Part shown: piece after piece, positions 1 to 9,733 of the stretch
Position numbering within the stretch: the first letter of the stretch is position 1
Layout: each line of letters starts with the position of its first letter
Origin: Helicobacter anatolicus
GTDB taxonomy: Bacteria > Campylobacterota > Campylobacteria > Campylobacterales > Helicobacteraceae
DNA length: 64,000 nucleotides
Direction of reading: 5' to 3'
Assembly (NCBI RefSeq): GCF_021300615.1
Contig: NZ_JAJTMY010000003.1
Location: 124,001 to 188,000 of the forward strand
Translations under genes and position numbers: made by a program
The notes under the pieces: generated by a model
The model's input: only the letters and a program-made list of their open reading frames with translations
Told to the model about the DNA's origin: nothing
The model's database searches: none

Positions 1-1238
1 ATAGCCGGCTCTTTAGTGTTAGGATTAAATTCTACAGAATCTGCTTCCTTGATTTGCACAACATTACGCAAAAATTCCAAAATCGAAAGTTGCATACCCA
101 AACAAATCCCCAAAAAAGGAATCTTGTTTTCTCTTGCATAAGTAATTGCGCAAATTTTTCCTTCAACTCCTCTGCTTCCAAATCCCCCCGGAATCAAAAC
201 TCCATCTACATCACTAAGTTCAGTAATATTTTCTTGAGAAAGTTTTTCACTATCAATCCATTTAATATCAATACAAGTATCAAGATTTGCTCCTGCATGC
301 ACTAACGCTTCAGTCAAGGATTTATAAGATTCTTTAAGATCGAGATATTTCCCTACAAAACCAATAGAAATAGTATTTTTTGGGGAAATAATTTTTTTAA
401 CCAAAACATCCCAATCGTCCATATTAGGGGTGATATTTTCTATCCCAAAGTGCCTTGCAATTGCATTTAATACACCCTCCTTTAAGAAATTTAATGGACA
501 CTGATAGATACTTTTTGCATCCTCTGCAACAATAACACTATCATCATCAACATCACAACTTAAAGCAAGTTTCTTTTTTAAATCTTTACTTAAAGGTTTT
601 TCTGATCTAGCTAAAATAATTTGCGGACTAATACCTATACGACGCAATTCTTGAACAGAATGTTGTGTGGGTTTTGTCTTTAACTCGCCTGCTGCCTTAA
701 TATAAGGAATCAAAGTCACATGAATACTAATTACTCTTTTAAACCCAAGCTCATGCTTCATTTGACGCATTGCTTCAAGATATGGCATTCCTTCAATATC
801 CCCCACCGTACCACCAAGCTCAACTACTAAAAAATCATTACCTTTTGCAACTTCTTTGATTCGATATTTGATTTCATCAACAATATGTGGTACCACTTGA
901 ATGGTTTTACCAAGATATTTCCCTTGTCTTTCATTTTCAATTACAGAAAGATAAACTTGTCCTGTTGTAAAATTATTACTTTTTTCAAGACTAGTATCCA
1001 AAAATCTCTCATAATGTCCAATATCCAAATCTGTTTCTGCACCATCCGCTGTTACAAAGACTTCTCCATGCTCTAATGGACTCATCGTCCCCGGATCCAC
1101 ATTAATATAAGGGTCAATCTTTAAAATCGAAACCTTAAACCCCGCTGCCTTTAATAAAGTAGCAATGGATGAAGAGGAAATCCCCTTGCCCAACGAACTT
1201 AAAACCCCTCCTGTAACAAATAGATATTTTGATTGCAT
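1..1238 (-). CDS. pyrG: CTP synthase, C-terminus cut by window edge
   Basis: CTP synthase makes CTP from UTP, ATP and glutamine in the cytoplasm. About 412 of the usual roughly 540 residues are visible. The protein starts [19 protein letters not shown], the family's N-terminal nucleotide-binding loop, followed by the conserved [20 protein letters not shown] stretch. Near residue 379 the glutamine-amidotransferase nucleophile loop (FGICLGMQ) is readable close to the left edge, so both domains are present; only the end of the amidotransferase domain is missing. The start is the ATG at 1236-1238. The gene diverges from the M48 peptidase gene across a 179-base gap. Confidence 0.96.
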   Translation of the reverse strand, partial: MQSKYLFVTGGVLSSLGKGISSSSIATLLKAAGFKVSILKIDPYINVDPGTMSPLEHGEVFVTADGAETDLDIGHYERFLDTSLEKSNNFTTGQVYLSVIENERQGKYLGKTIQVVPHIVDEIKYRIKEVAKGNDFLVVELGGTVGDIEGMPYLEAMRQMKHELGFKRVISIHVTLIPYIKAAGELKTKPTQHSVQELRRIGISPQIILARSEKPLSKDLKKKLALSCDVDDDSVIVAEDAKSIYQCPLNFLKEGVLNAIARHFGIENITPNMDDWDVLVKKIISPKNTISIGFVGKYLDLKESYKSLTEALVHAGANLDTCIDIKWIDSEKLSQENITELSDVDGVLIPGGFGSRGVEGKICAITYARENKIPFLGICLGMQLSILEFLRNVVQIKEADSVEFNPNTKEPA

Positions 1239-1417
1239 GTCTTCACCCTACTTTCTCAAGAATAAAATCTGATTTGATATTTTCTGTATTTTGACATAAA
1301 TTTTCATGTTTTATCTCTTAATCCTTCTAAGCAATGCTTCATTCCCGCATTATTAACATAGATTAAGATTCTTAATTTATTATTCTACAACTATTATCAT
1401 AAAGGTTAGATGAAAAA

Positions 1418-2632
1418 ATGACATTTATTCTAATTTCTGTTTTTGTGTTGTTGTATGTAATACCAAAATTTTATATTGATATTTTACAAGTCCGCTACAT
1501 CCAAAAAAAATTACACGCAAAAGCTGTGATTTTACCTCAACAAGACTATATAAAATCTGGAAAATATGCTATCAAAAAAATTTATTTTTCCTTAACTATG
1601 CTGATTTATGAAACTATTTTATTTATATGCTGGGTATATTTTGGTTTTGAAATGCTAATGTATTATTTGCAAACCTTTTTAGATTCCCAAACATTACAAG
1701 GAGTAGCCTTTTTCATGGGCTTTTTATTACTGCAAACCTTTTTAAACGTTCCTTTTAATTATTATTCAACCATGATACTAGATAAACAATATGGCTTTAG
1801 TACCACCACCAAACAACTCTTTTTTATTGATACCTTAAAAAGTTTTATTGTCTTGACAGTGATTGGAACAATCTTTAGTTATATTTTTATTTACTTCGCA
1901 GATCATTTTGAGTTTTGGTGGCTTTATGGCGCCTGTGTTGCTATTATTGCAATATTATTATTTAATATCTTTTATCCTATTGTTTTTGCACCACTTTTTA
2001 ACACTTTCACTCCACTAAAAAATGAAGAATTACAGAAAAAAATTACACACTTGCTTGATCATGTCGGTTTTAAAAATAATGGTGTTTTTGTTATGGATGC
2101 AAGCCGTAGAGATGGCAGATTAAATGCATATTTTGGTGGTATTGGCAAAGCAAAACGCGTAATTTTATTTGATACTCTACTAAACAAGGTAAGCACAGAT
2201 GGATTACTTGCAATACTAGGACATGAACTTGGACATTTCAAACACAAAGATATTATCAAAAATTTTTTTATTAGCGGGGTTTTGATTTTTATCATGTTTT
2301 CTATTGCTGGAGTTTTAAGTATTCAAATCCTACAAGACTTAGGAATCTATAGTAATAATGGTGGTATCTTAGCATTAATGATCCTTTTATCTCCGATTTT
2401 ATCTTTTTGGGCTATGCCACTAATTGGTTATTTTAATAGAAAAGCAGAATATGCTGCGGATGATTTTGGAGCAAGCCTTACCAATAAATCTACACTTGCA
2501 AATGCACTAGTAAGAATTGTTAATGAAAATAAATCATTCCCACATTCTCACCCTATCTATGTATTTTTTCACTATACGCACCCCCCATTACTCAACAGAC
2601 TTAAAGTGTTGGAGTATCAATTTGAAAATTAA
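1418..2632 (+). CDS. Membrane-bound M48-family zinc metallopeptidase (Ste24/HtpX-like)
   Basis: A 404-residue integral-membrane zinc protease of the CAAX-prenyl-protease-1 (Ste24) type. The catalytic HELGH motif is at residues 269-273 and the third zinc ligand lies in AEYAAD around E344, between hydrophobic helices. Several transmembrane segments precede the active site (about 1-20, 57-80, 95-115, 140-160, 168-190). Bacterial members are thought to act on membrane or misfolded proteins; the substrate here is unknown. The stop overlaps the start of prmC, a pairing I also remember from H. pylori. An AAGG ribosome-binding site at 1402-1405 sits closer to a four-codon mini-ORF (1410-1421) whose TGA overlaps this ATG. 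Confidence 0.9.
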   Translation: MTFILISVFVLLYVIPKFYIDILQVRYIQKKLHAKAVILPQQDYIKSGKYAIKKIYFSLTMLIYETILFICWVYFGFEMLMYYLQTFLDSQTLQGVAFFMGFLLLQTFLNVPFNYYSTMILDKQYGFSTTTKQLFFIDTLKSFIVLTVIGTIFSYIFIYFADHFEFWWLYGACVAIIAILLFNIFYPIVFAPLFNTFTPLKNEELQKKITHLLDHVGFKNNGVFVMDASRRDGRLNAYFGGIGKAKRVILFDTLLNKVSTDGLLAILGHELGHFKHKDIIKNFFISGVLIFIMFSIAGVLSIQILQDLGIYSNNGGILALMILLSPILSFWAMPLIGYFNRKAEYAADDFGASLTNKSTLANALVRIVNENKSFPHSHPIYVFFHYTHPPLLNRLKVLEYQFEN

Positions 2633-3464
2633 TGAAGCATTACTTAAAGCAAAAAAATATCTACTTCAATCTTCCATAATAAATCTACGCCCATCTCTAG
2701 AGAGTGAAATTTTGCTTGCATATGTCTTAAAAACAACTAGAGAATGGCTACACACTTGGGGAGATCAATTATTACATGAAGATGATTTTGAAAAATTCTG
2801 GCATTATATTGAACTAAGAAAAAACAACTATCCTGTTGAATATATCACCCATCAAGCAGGGTTTTATAGTAAAAATTTCTATGTCAATTCCAATGTCCTT
2901 ATCCCTCGCCCAGAAACAGAATTGCTCATCAATTCTGTAGATTTTTTTATCCAGCATTATCAACTAAAAAATATTGTTGAAATAGGCACAGGAAGCGGTG
3001 CTATTGCTATTACTCTTGCGTTAAAATATCCTGATATTAATATCATTGCCACAGATATTTCATTACAAGCCTTAGAAGTAGCACAAGTTAATATTGAAAA
3101 ATTCCATACCACACAAAATAATCTCAAAAATAAAATTACCCTATTGCACACAAATCTTATAGATTCTGTACAAAATGATATTGATTTACTCATCTCCAAT
3201 CCCCCTTATATCGCAAAAGACTATCCCTTAGAGCCACATGTTCTCCTAGAACCCCATACTGCATTATTTGGTGGGGAACGAGGGTATGAAATTTTATTAC
3301 AAATCATCCAAGAATCTCAAAAAAGAGGGGTAAGGTTTTTAGCCTGTGAAATGGGATACGACCAAAAAGAAGTTTTACAAAATGCACTCACAGAAGTGGG
3401 ATACAAAGCAGATTTTTATAAAGATTTTGCGGGAATTGACCGTGGTTTTGTCGCACAAAAATAA
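2622..3464 (+). CDS. prmC: Peptide chain release factor N5-glutamine methyltransferase
   Basis: PrmC (HemK) methylates the glutamine of the GGQ motif in release factors RF1/RF2, using SAM. The SAM-binding loop VEIGTGSGAIAI is near residue 121 and the catalytic NPPYI motif near residue 193. The frame is open further upstream inside the M48 gene, but the ATG at 2517 has no family-like sequence behind it. I prefer TTG at 2622, with GGAG at 2611-2614 seven bases upstream, giving 280 residues, the usual family size. It overlaps the upstream stop by 11 bases, so the two genes are probably translationally coupled. Confidence 0.9.
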   Translation: MKINEALLKAKKYLLQSSIINLRPSLESEILLAYVLKTTREWLHTWGDQLLHEDDFEKFWHYIELRKNNYPVEYITHQAGFYSKNFYVNSNVLIPRPETELLINSVDFFIQHYQLKNIVEIGTGSGAIAITLALKYPDINIIATDISLQALEVAQVNIEKFHTTQNNLKNKITLLHTNLIDSVQNDIDLLISNPPYIAKDYPLEPHVLLEPHTALFGGERGYEILLQIIQESQKRGVRFLACEMGYDQKEVLQNALTEVGYKADFYKDFAGIDRGFVAQK

Positions 3465-3470
3465 CTCAAA

Positions 3471-3500
3471 AATTCCTCCCATCAAAAACAAAGAGGAATT
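3471..3500. terminator. Weak hairpin between convergent prmC and yqhA
   Basis: Inverted repeat AATTCCTC (3471-3478) and GAGGAATT (3493-3500) with a 14-base A-rich loop, in the 38-base gap between two convergent genes. There is no clear T-run on either side, so its strength as an intrinsic terminator is doubtful. Confidence 0.4.
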
Positions 3501-3502
3501 GA

Positions 3503-4012
3503 TCAATGCTTAGAGTCTTTATGTAAAAAATAAAGTCCTAGTGATAATGCGAGAATTGAAGCAGCAAAATAAATCATATCTAGTGTCGATGTGATTTCCA
3601 TATTAAGCACTTTTGAAAAAAATGCCACAATCAATGCCATCACAATTACTTTTGCAAGTTTATCTTTAAGCTGATCTAGAGTATGAATCTCCAAGACCTT
3701 GATGTTAGAAATTTCTTTGATATTGATTTTTGAAATAAAAAGCTCATAAAGCCCAAAAGAAAAAATTAAAAGTACCACTGCAATTAAATATAAATCAACA
3801 GAGCTAATAATTGTATTTAATAAAAGATTGTGAATATCACTCTCTTCATGACTTATACTACCTGTGTAATATGCTACAGTCTGCATTCCTGCTTCAACAA
3901 TATCCCAACTAGCCACAACAAATAAAAGCACCGATCCCACCAAAGATAAAATCACTGCCAACAAGACAATCAATCTTGTATTCCATAAAATCATTTCAAA
4001 AAATTTTTTCAT
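3503..4012 (-). CDS. yqhA: YqhA/UPF0114 family integral membrane protein
   Basis: A 169-residue membrane protein of the UPF0114 (YqhA) family, present in H. pylori and E. coli but without an established function. Four hydrophobic segments are visible: about residues 15-37, 60-88, 120-138 and 143-162. Start at ATG 4012 is supported by AAGGA eight bases upstream. It is a single gene, convergent with prmC and divergent from htrA, with its own promoter candidate 26 bases upstream of the start. Confidence 0.8.
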   Translation of the reverse strand: MKKFFEMILWNTRLIVLLAVILSLVGSVLLFVVASWDIVEAGMQTVAYYTGSISHEESDIHNLLLNTIISSVDLYLIAVVLLIFSFGLYELFISKINIKEISNIKVLEIHTLDQLKDKLAKVIVMALIVAFFSKVLNMEITSTLDMIYFAASILALSLGLYFLHKDSKH

Positions 4013-4044
4013 CTTTTATTTCCTTGAAACTTGATAAAAACAAA

Positions 4045-4050
4045 ATTATA
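4045..4050 (-). promoter_or_regulatory. -10 element upstream of yqhA
   Basis: On the minus strand this reads TATAAT, a perfect sigma-70 -10 box, which would place the transcription start about 26 bases before the yqhA ATG. No convincing -35 is seen, which is normal in Helicobacter. Confidence 0.45.
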
Positions 4051-4162
4051 ACAAAATTCTTTTTTTCATTTACCTGTGTTAATTTTTTGTTTTGCTGTTG
4101 TTTGTTTTTTCAATTTAGAATTTTTTTTCTTATTAAATTATCATAACTTGCGAGGAGTTTTT

Positions 4163-5581
4163 ATGAAAAACAAGATTATTCTAAGCCTTGCTCTAACTCT
4201 TAGTCTTGGAGCATTTGAAATAGAGAATATGCCAGATGTTACGCAACGCACACAACCAGATACATCAACAACAAGCGTATATTCTTATAATAATTCTATC
4301 AAGCATGCCATTATGGCTGTGGTAAATATCTCTACACAAAAAAAAATCAAATCTTCTTTACAAAATAATCCTATGTTTAATGATCCATTCTTCCAACAAT
4401 TTTTTGGCGATCTCTACAATCAAGTCCCCAAAGATAGAATCGAACGCGCGCTAGGAAGTGGAGTAATTGTTTCTCCTGATGGCTATATTGTCACAAATAA
4501 CCATGTAATTGATGGGGCAAGCAAGATTCTTGTTACCCTACCAGATAGTTCAAAAGAATATAACGCAACCTTGGTGGGTACAGATCCTGATAGCGATTTA
4601 GCTGTAATTAAAATTGATAAAAAAGATTTACCCTATATCAAATTTGCAAATAGCAATAATGTATTAGTAGGAGATGTTGTATTTGCAATAGGTAATCCTT
4701 TTGGTGTAGGAGAAACGGTTACTCAAGGAATCATTTCTGCTCTCAACAAAAACGGTATGGGAATTAATAATTATGAAAACTTCTTACAAACAGATACTTC
4801 CATCAATCCTGGAAATTCAGGGGGAGCTCTTATTGATACACGAGGGGCTTTGGTAGGAATTAATACTGCAATCATTTCACGATCTGGAGGTAATCTCGGA
4901 ATTGGATTTGCTATCCCTTCGGATATGGTAAAAAATGTCGTTAATCAACTCATAAAAGATGGAAAAATACAAAGAGGATATCTTGGTGTAGGTATTCAAG
5001 ATATCAATAACGATCTTAGAGATAGTTATAATAATCGTGAAGGAGCTGTGGTAATTAGCCTAGAAAAAGATTCTCCTGCAAAAAAAGCAGGTTTAATGGT
5101 ATGGGATCTTATCACCGAGGTTAATGGCAAAAAGATAAAAAATAGTGCTGAGTTAAAAAATCTTATTGGTACTTTAAAGCCAAACTCTGCAACAACACTA
5201 AAAATTCTAAGAGATGGCAAAGAACAAACAATTACTCTTAATCTTGCAGAGCGTAATGCAGAAAAAAACAATAATCCTGTGAATACAAAAAATAATGATG
5301 AAGGAGAACTAAAGGGACTTAGAGTAGAAAGCATTACTCCACAAATGAGACAACAATACAATATTAGTAATAGTATTCAAGGTGTTATCATTACAAGTGT
5401 AGCAGAAGATTCTCCAGCACAAGAAGCAGGCTTTAATCAAGGTGATATCATCGCTCAAATTGAAAATATCAGTATTAAAAATACAGCAGATTTTACCAAT
5501 GCAATCAATAAATTTAAAGGTAAAAGCAAAAGAATTTTGGTATATACACGCAATGGAGTAAAAACCATCGTTACCAAATAA
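4163..5581 (+). CDS. htrA: Periplasmic serine protease/chaperone HtrA (DegP-like, Do family)
   Basis: A 472-residue HtrA protease with an N-terminal signal sequence (residues 1 to about 17), a trypsin-like domain and two PDZ domains (about 265-355 and 385-470). The triad is readable: H114 in TNNHVI, D145 in DPDSDLAV and S219 in NPGNSGGAL, within two residues of the H. pylori numbering I remember. In H. pylori and Campylobacter, HtrA degrades misfolded periplasmic proteins and is also secreted, where it cleaves E-cadherin and other junction proteins. The frame is open from 4076, but ATG 4163, preceded by GAGGAG and followed by a signal peptide, is the real start. Confidence 0.95.
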   Translation: MKNKIILSLALTLSLGAFEIENMPDVTQRTQPDTSTTSVYSYNNSIKHAIMAVVNISTQKKIKSSLQNNPMFNDPFFQQFFGDLYNQVPKDRIERALGSGVIVSPDGYIVTNNHVIDGASKILVTLPDSSKEYNATLVGTDPDSDLAVIKIDKKDLPYIKFANSNNVLVGDVVFAIGNPFGVGETVTQGIISALNKNGMGINNYENFLQTDTSINPGNSGGALIDTRGALVGINTAIISRSGGNLGIGFAIPSDMVKNVVNQLIKDGKIQRGYLGVGIQDINNDLRDSYNNREGAVVISLEKDSPAKKAGLMVWDLITEVNGKKIKNSAELKNLIGTLKPNSATTLKILRDGKEQTITLNLAERNAEKNNNPVNTKNNDEGELKGLRVESITPQMRQQYNISNSIQGVIITSVAEDSPAQEAGFNQGDIIAQIENISIKNTADFTNAINKFKGKSKRILVYTRNGVKTIVTK

Positions 5582-5585
5582 CTTC

Positions 5586-5605
5586 TATCCCACTCTTGTG
5601 GGATA
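5586..5605 (+). terminator. Hairpin after htrA
   Basis: Perfect 8-bp stem TATCCCAC/GTGGGATA with a TCTT loop, five bases after the htrA stop. It lacks a long T-run, so it may be a weak or factor-assisted terminator. Confidence 0.5.
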
Positions 5606-5700
5606 CTTCACAGTTCATAATTCCAATTACCCCATTATCATCCATTGTTATTTATAACCTCTTGTCTCTAAATTAGTATTTTGTTTTAAGAATTATCACA

Positions 5701-5717
5701 TTGACAAAAGTTGTCAA
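5701..5717. repeat. Short inverted repeat TTGACAA-AAG-TTGTCAA
   Basis: A perfect 7-3-7 dyad in the 162-base gap between convergent htrA and the flippase gene, 27 bases beyond the flippase stop. It could be the flippase terminator or a protein-binding site; the sequence does not decide. Confidence 0.35.
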
Positions 5718-5743
5718 TATATTTTGTCTCACCAATTTTCATC

Positions 5744-7441
5744 TTATTTTTTACCAATAATAATTTTCTTTTCACATCTTTCAATTGTACTTAAGCGATG
5801 TGCAATAATTAAAAGTGTTTTATTTTTTGCAATATTATAAATCTCATCCATAATAACACTCTCTGTTTTCGTATCCAAAGCACTCGTAGCCTCATCAAGT
5901 ACCAAAATATCAGGATTATTATAAAGCGCCCTTGCAATCCCTATACGTTGTCTTTGACCACCACTTAGCTGCTTACCTCCATCACCAACCTGTGTATCAA
6001 ATCCATTATTTTCCTGCAAAAAATCATAAATCTTTGTCATTTTTGCAACTTCGATTAAGCGTTTTTTATCCATCTTGCTCCCAAAGGTAATATTTTCGCC
6101 CACACTCCCATCAAAAAGATAAATATCTTGAGGAATATATCCTATCTTTTTACGCCATGAACGAATATTTTCAGAATTCAATTTCACACCATCAATCAAA
6201 ATCTCTCCATCTTTTGGTTGCAAGATTCCGATAATTAAATCTACTAAAGTTGATTTTCCTGCGCCACTTGTCCCCACAAACGCTACTTTTTCACCCTTTT
6301 TAATTTCTAAATCAAGCCCGTGAAATAATTCTCTTTTTCCTGGATAAGAAAAGTGAATATTTTTTAAAATAATATTATTTTCAAAAATAACCTGAGTATC
6401 CCCCTCTACTTTTTCCTCGTCTGTCATTGCTTCATAAATATCTTCTACTGCCTTACCAACAAAAAGCATTGCATTATAGTGATCCAAAATTCTTGTCACA
6501 GATGGCAATACGCGATAAAGCGCTAAAGCATACATAGACACAATAGGCAAAACTGCTTTTGCATCTCCATAAGAATATAAAATATATCCCACACATGCCA
6601 CCAAAATACAAAAACCAATAGTTTCTAAAATATTTCTAGGTAAAAGCGTTAAGGTTCCATAAAGCGCCTGTGCTCTAGAACGTTTCAAAGAAATTTGTTC
6701 AAAAAGTCTAAAATCTTCTTCTTCTTTTGCACGCAATTTCACAATTTTAAAATTACTTAAAGTATGCGAAATAATTTTATAAAACCCCTCTTCACTTTTT
6801 GATCGTTCTTGACCCTGTTTATCCACAGCCCTACCCACACCTTTGACAATCAAAAAAACATTAATTCCCAAAAATAAAGTCAAAATCATTGTCATTTTCC
6901 AACTAATCAGCAATAAAATTACATACAAAAGCAATCCAATACTAATTTCTGCAAAAATATTTAAAAAACTACTCAAAAATTGCGATGTTCGCAAAGAATC
7001 TGTCACGATTTTTTTACGAATTTCATCAAGATTTTTTTTGGAAAAATTTTCATAATCTGAACGCAAAACTCTACAAAAAATACTATAAGAAAAATAATGA
7101 TATTTCCGTGATACAAAGCGATTTAAAAAATAATTATAAGTAATATTATAAACTGCTCTAAAAATATAAAAAATAATCAAAACAATAGAAAATGTGATCA
7201 TAAAATCTGTAGTATTTTTAAAGTTAAAAAAATCATAAATTTCTCTAGGGATTCTTTGGTTTAAAATCAAATCAGGGTTTGTTGCCAAAGTAATAAATGG
7301 CATAATCACACTCACTCCAAAAGTTTCTACAAGAGTAAGAAATAAGGTGGCAAATAATAAAAAAAATAAAATCATTTTATCTCTTCTTGTAATCAGAGTA
7401 AAAATCAAGCCAATATCATGCAAAAATTTATTTTTTTTCAT
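5744..7441 (-). CDS. wzk: ABC-type lipid-linked oligosaccharide flippase (Wzk/PglK-like)
   Basis: A 565-residue ABC half-transporter. The transmembrane domain spans about residues 20-320. The nucleotide-binding domain has Walker A GTSGAGKST at 390-398, signature LSGGQ at 492-496, and Walker B ILVLDEA at 512-518 followed by a D-loop and H-loop (IIAHRLST). Size and layout match PglK of Campylobacter (N-glycan flippase) and Wzk of H. pylori (O-antigen flippase), which move undecaprenyl-linked glycans across the inner membrane. It overlaps the end of a GDP-fucose synthase gene by 14 bases, which supports a role in fucosylated surface glycan. The specific symbol is an inference. Confidence 0.82.
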   Translation of the reverse strand: MKKNKFLHDIGLIFTLITRRDKMILFFLLFATLFLTLVETFGVSVIMPFITLATNPDLILNQRIPREIYDFFNFKNTTDFMITFSIVLIIFYIFRAVYNITYNYFLNRFVSRKYHYFSYSIFCRVLRSDYENFSKKNLDEIRKKIVTDSLRTSQFLSSFLNIFAEISIGLLLYVILLLISWKMTMILTLFLGINVFLIVKGVGRAVDKQGQERSKSEEGFYKIISHTLSNFKIVKLRAKEEEDFRLFEQISLKRSRAQALYGTLTLLPRNILETIGFCILVACVGYILYSYGDAKAVLPIVSMYALALYRVLPSVTRILDHYNAMLFVGKAVEDIYEAMTDEEKVEGDTQVIFENNIILKNIHFSYPGKRELFHGLDLEIKKGEKVAFVGTSGAGKSTLVDLIIGILQPKDGEILIDGVKLNSENIRSWRKKIGYIPQDIYLFDGSVGENITFGSKMDKKRLIEVAKMTKIYDFLQENNGFDTQVGDGGKQLSGGQRQRIGIARALYNNPDILVLDEATSALDTKTESVIMDEIYNIAKNKTLLIIAHRLSTIERCEKKIIIGKK

Positions 7442-8399
7442 TTTCTAAATACCATTGATAAGTTTTTAAAATCCCCTCTTTAAGGTTAATTTTTGGTTTC
7501 CAACCAAGGTCAAAAATCTTTGTGCTATCAAGCAATTTTTTTAGTGTCCCATCAGGCTTTGTATGATCAAAAACAATTTTACCATTAAATCCCACTACCT
7601 CTTTTATTAAAAATGCTAAATCTTTAATACTAATATCCTCGCCAAAACCAATATTAATGTGTGTATTTTTTATTTGATTTTTCATATTTTCACAAATAAG
7701 ATCACTAAAATTAATATTTTCCATCAAAAATATACAAGCCTCTGCCATATCCATACTATGTAAAAATTCTCTTCTAGGATTCCCGCTACCCCATACAACA
7801 ACATGATCCTCACCGCGTATTTTTGCTTCATGAAACTTTCTCATCAAAGCAGGCAAGACATGCGAATTCTGTAAATCAAAATTATCATTTTCACCATATA
7901 AATTTGTCGGCATCACAGAAATAAAATTTGTGTCATATTGCAAATTAAAAGATTCACACATTTTAAGCCCTGCAATTTTAGCGATCGCATAAGGTTCATT
8001 GGTGTATTCTAACTCACCGCTTAAGAGATATTCTTCTTTGATAGGTTGTGGAGAATTTTTAGGGTAAATGCAACTAGATCCTAAAAATAAAAGTTTTTTT
8101 ACTCCATATTTATATGCTAAAAATAGCATATGATTTTGTAGAGTTAGATTTTGATAAATAAAATCTGCACGATAAGTATTATTTGCCACTATCCCCCCTA
8201 CCTTTGCTGCACATAAGAACACATACTCTATAGCATGCGTCTTAAAAAATTCTTCTAATGCGTAAAAATCAAGCAAGTCCAACTCTTCTCTAGTCTTTAC
8301 AATCACATTACAATATCCCCTAGATAACAATGTTTTTAAAATTGCAGAACCTACAAGCCCCCTATGTCCTGCCACAAAAATTACAGAATCTTTTTTCAT
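7428..8399 (-). CDS. fcl: GDP-L-fucose synthase
   Basis: An extended short-chain dehydrogenase that turns GDP-4-keto-6-deoxymannose into GDP-L-fucose (epimerase and NADPH-dependent reductase), the fucose donor for Lewis-type O-antigens. The NADP-binding GxxGxxG loop is residues 11-17, and the catalytic pair is Y137 and K141 in PYAIAK, almost the E. coli numbering. Length of 323 residues is typical. Two starts are possible, GTG 8402 and ATG 8399; AGGA spacing (5 bases) favours the ATG. The partner gene gmd is not in the window. Downstream overlap with the flippase gene suggests one transcript. Confidence 0.9.
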   Translation of the reverse strand: MKKDSVIFVAGHRGLVGSAILKTLLSRGYCNVIVKTREELDLLDFYALEEFFKTHAIEYVFLCAAKVGGIVANNTYRADFIYQNLTLQNHMLFLAYKYGVKKLLFLGSSCIYPKNSPQPIKEEYLLSGELEYTNEPYAIAKIAGLKMCESFNLQYDTNFISVMPTNLYGENDNFDLQNSHVLPALMRKFHEAKIRGEDHVVVWGSGNPRREFLHSMDMAEACIFLMENINFSDLICENMKNQIKNTHINIGFGEDISIKDLAFLIKEVVGFNGKIVFDHTKPDGTLKKLLDSTKIFDLGWKPKINLKEGILKTYQWYLENEKK

Positions 8400-8410
8400 C
8401 ACTATCCTTT

Positions 8411-9733
8411 TTAAGAAACTCGTAATAAATCTACTAATTTTTTCAAAACTAGCAATAAGTGTTCTATTTCAAATAAAGTATGCGTATAGTGCAAACTTAC
8501 TCTAAGCCAGCCATATTGACTATCTTCACCTAAAAATACCCCGTCTTCTAAACCTAACAAATCATGCCCATAAGGACCTGCACAACTGCATCCTGCGCGC
8601 GTTTGTATTTGATAATTATAACTCAAATAATGTGCCAAAATAAAAGGTGAAATCCCCTTGATATTAAAAGAAACAATCCCCTCATGTTCCATACCTCCAT
8701 AAATTTTAATTCCCTCAATTTCTCTTAATCCTTTCAATAAAACACGCATTAAAACGCGTTTTTTTTGCTTAATCACATCTAACCCTACTTCATTCCGCAT
8801 TTGATAAACTAATGCTGAGCGAAAAATCTGCAAAAGTGGTGGAGTCCCAGCTTCCTCTCTTTGTTCAAAATCTGTAGCATAAATCTGAGTTTTTCGATCA
8901 ACATACTTCACCACCCCACCACCTGCAAAACTAGGTGATGTTTCCAAATCTATCAATTCTTTTTTGATTGCTAAAATTCCACAGCTTCCTACCCCTCCAA
9001 TAAGTTTATGCGGAGAAAGAAAACATGCATCAAAATAAGAAGAATCTATAGAAATATCCACAGAACTTGTTGCCATATCTAGAGCAATTATACAACCATA
9101 TTTACGTGCAATAGTAGAGATTTTTTCAATAGGCGCCCTATTTCCTGTAACATTAGAAAGCACATTGCAAGATACAATAATTCTACGATGCTTATTTTTT
9201 TTTAAAGTTTTTTCAAAATCTATTAAATCAAAACTAAAATCACTACACAAAGGAATGCGATACACTTCACACAACCCCTCTCGAAAACTAATTTCATTAG
9301 AATGATGTTCAAAAGCTCCCACAACTACCAATGGCAACTCTTGTTTTTTGATATCTACATATTTTTTTGTTTGCGGAGGAATATAGATTCCTAAAAGTTC
9401 TTGAAATTTTTTAATAGCTCCTGTAGCACCACTACCACATGCAAGCAATACAAAATCCTCACTAAGTCCTAAAGATTTTCTTATCACATTTTTTGATTCT
9501 TTGTAAAGCTCTTGAATCAAAAATGCATGCTTAGATGCTATAGAGTGCGTATTTGCATAGTAAGGTAAAATTTCTGCTATACGATTTTCAATAATTTGAT
9601 TTGCAAGACCTGAGGCAGTCCAATCAAAATATATTGCATGTTTTTTTAAAATTATATTTTCGCGGACATATTCCACTTTATCGCCATAAACATCTAACAA
9701 CTCTCTAAAAGCTGTATGCAAAAAATTTTTCAA
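8411..9733 (-). CDS. Class V aminotransferase, cysteine desulfurase-like (NifS-like)
   Basis: A 440-residue PLP-dependent fold-type-I enzyme. The PLP-binding lysine is K243 in SPHKLIGG, with D219 and the histidines of AFEHHSNE in their usual places. A cysteine cluster at 382-384 (AGCSCAGPYG) sits where cysteine desulfurases have their persulfide cysteine. Its size and its HIT neighbour match the H. pylori NifS-like gene I remember next to the HIT gene; that species has a separate NifS for Fe-S assembly, so this paralogue's sulfur acceptor is uncertain. The start abuts the HIT stop (one base apart), suggesting an operon. Confidence 0.83.
   Translation of the reverse strand: MKNFLHTAFRELLDVYGDKVEYVRENIILKKHAIYFDWTASGLANQIIENRIAEILPYYANTHSIASKHAFLIQELYKESKNVIRKSLGLSEDFVLLACGSGATGAIKKFQELLGIYIPPQTKKYVDIKKQELPLVVVGAFEHHSNEISFREGLCEVYRIPLCSDFSFDLIDFEKTLKKNKHRRIIVSCNVLSNVTGNRAPIEKISTIARKYGCIIALDMATSSVDISIDSSYFDACFLSPHKLIGGVGSCGILAIKKELIDLETSPSFAGGGVVKYVDRKTQIYATDFEQREEAGTPPLLQIFRSALVYQMRNEVGLDVIKQKKRVLMRVLLKGLREIEGIKIYGGMEHEGIVSFNIKGISPFILAHYLSYNYQIQTRAGCSCAGPYGHDLLGLEDGVFLGEDSQYGWLRVSLHYTHTLFEIEHLLLVLKKLVDLLRVS

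Noticed and set aside
2517-2621. Longer N-terminus for PrmC starting at ATG 2517
   Set aside because: The extra 35 codons lie entirely within the M48 gene, do not resemble PrmC, and have no ribosome-binding site.
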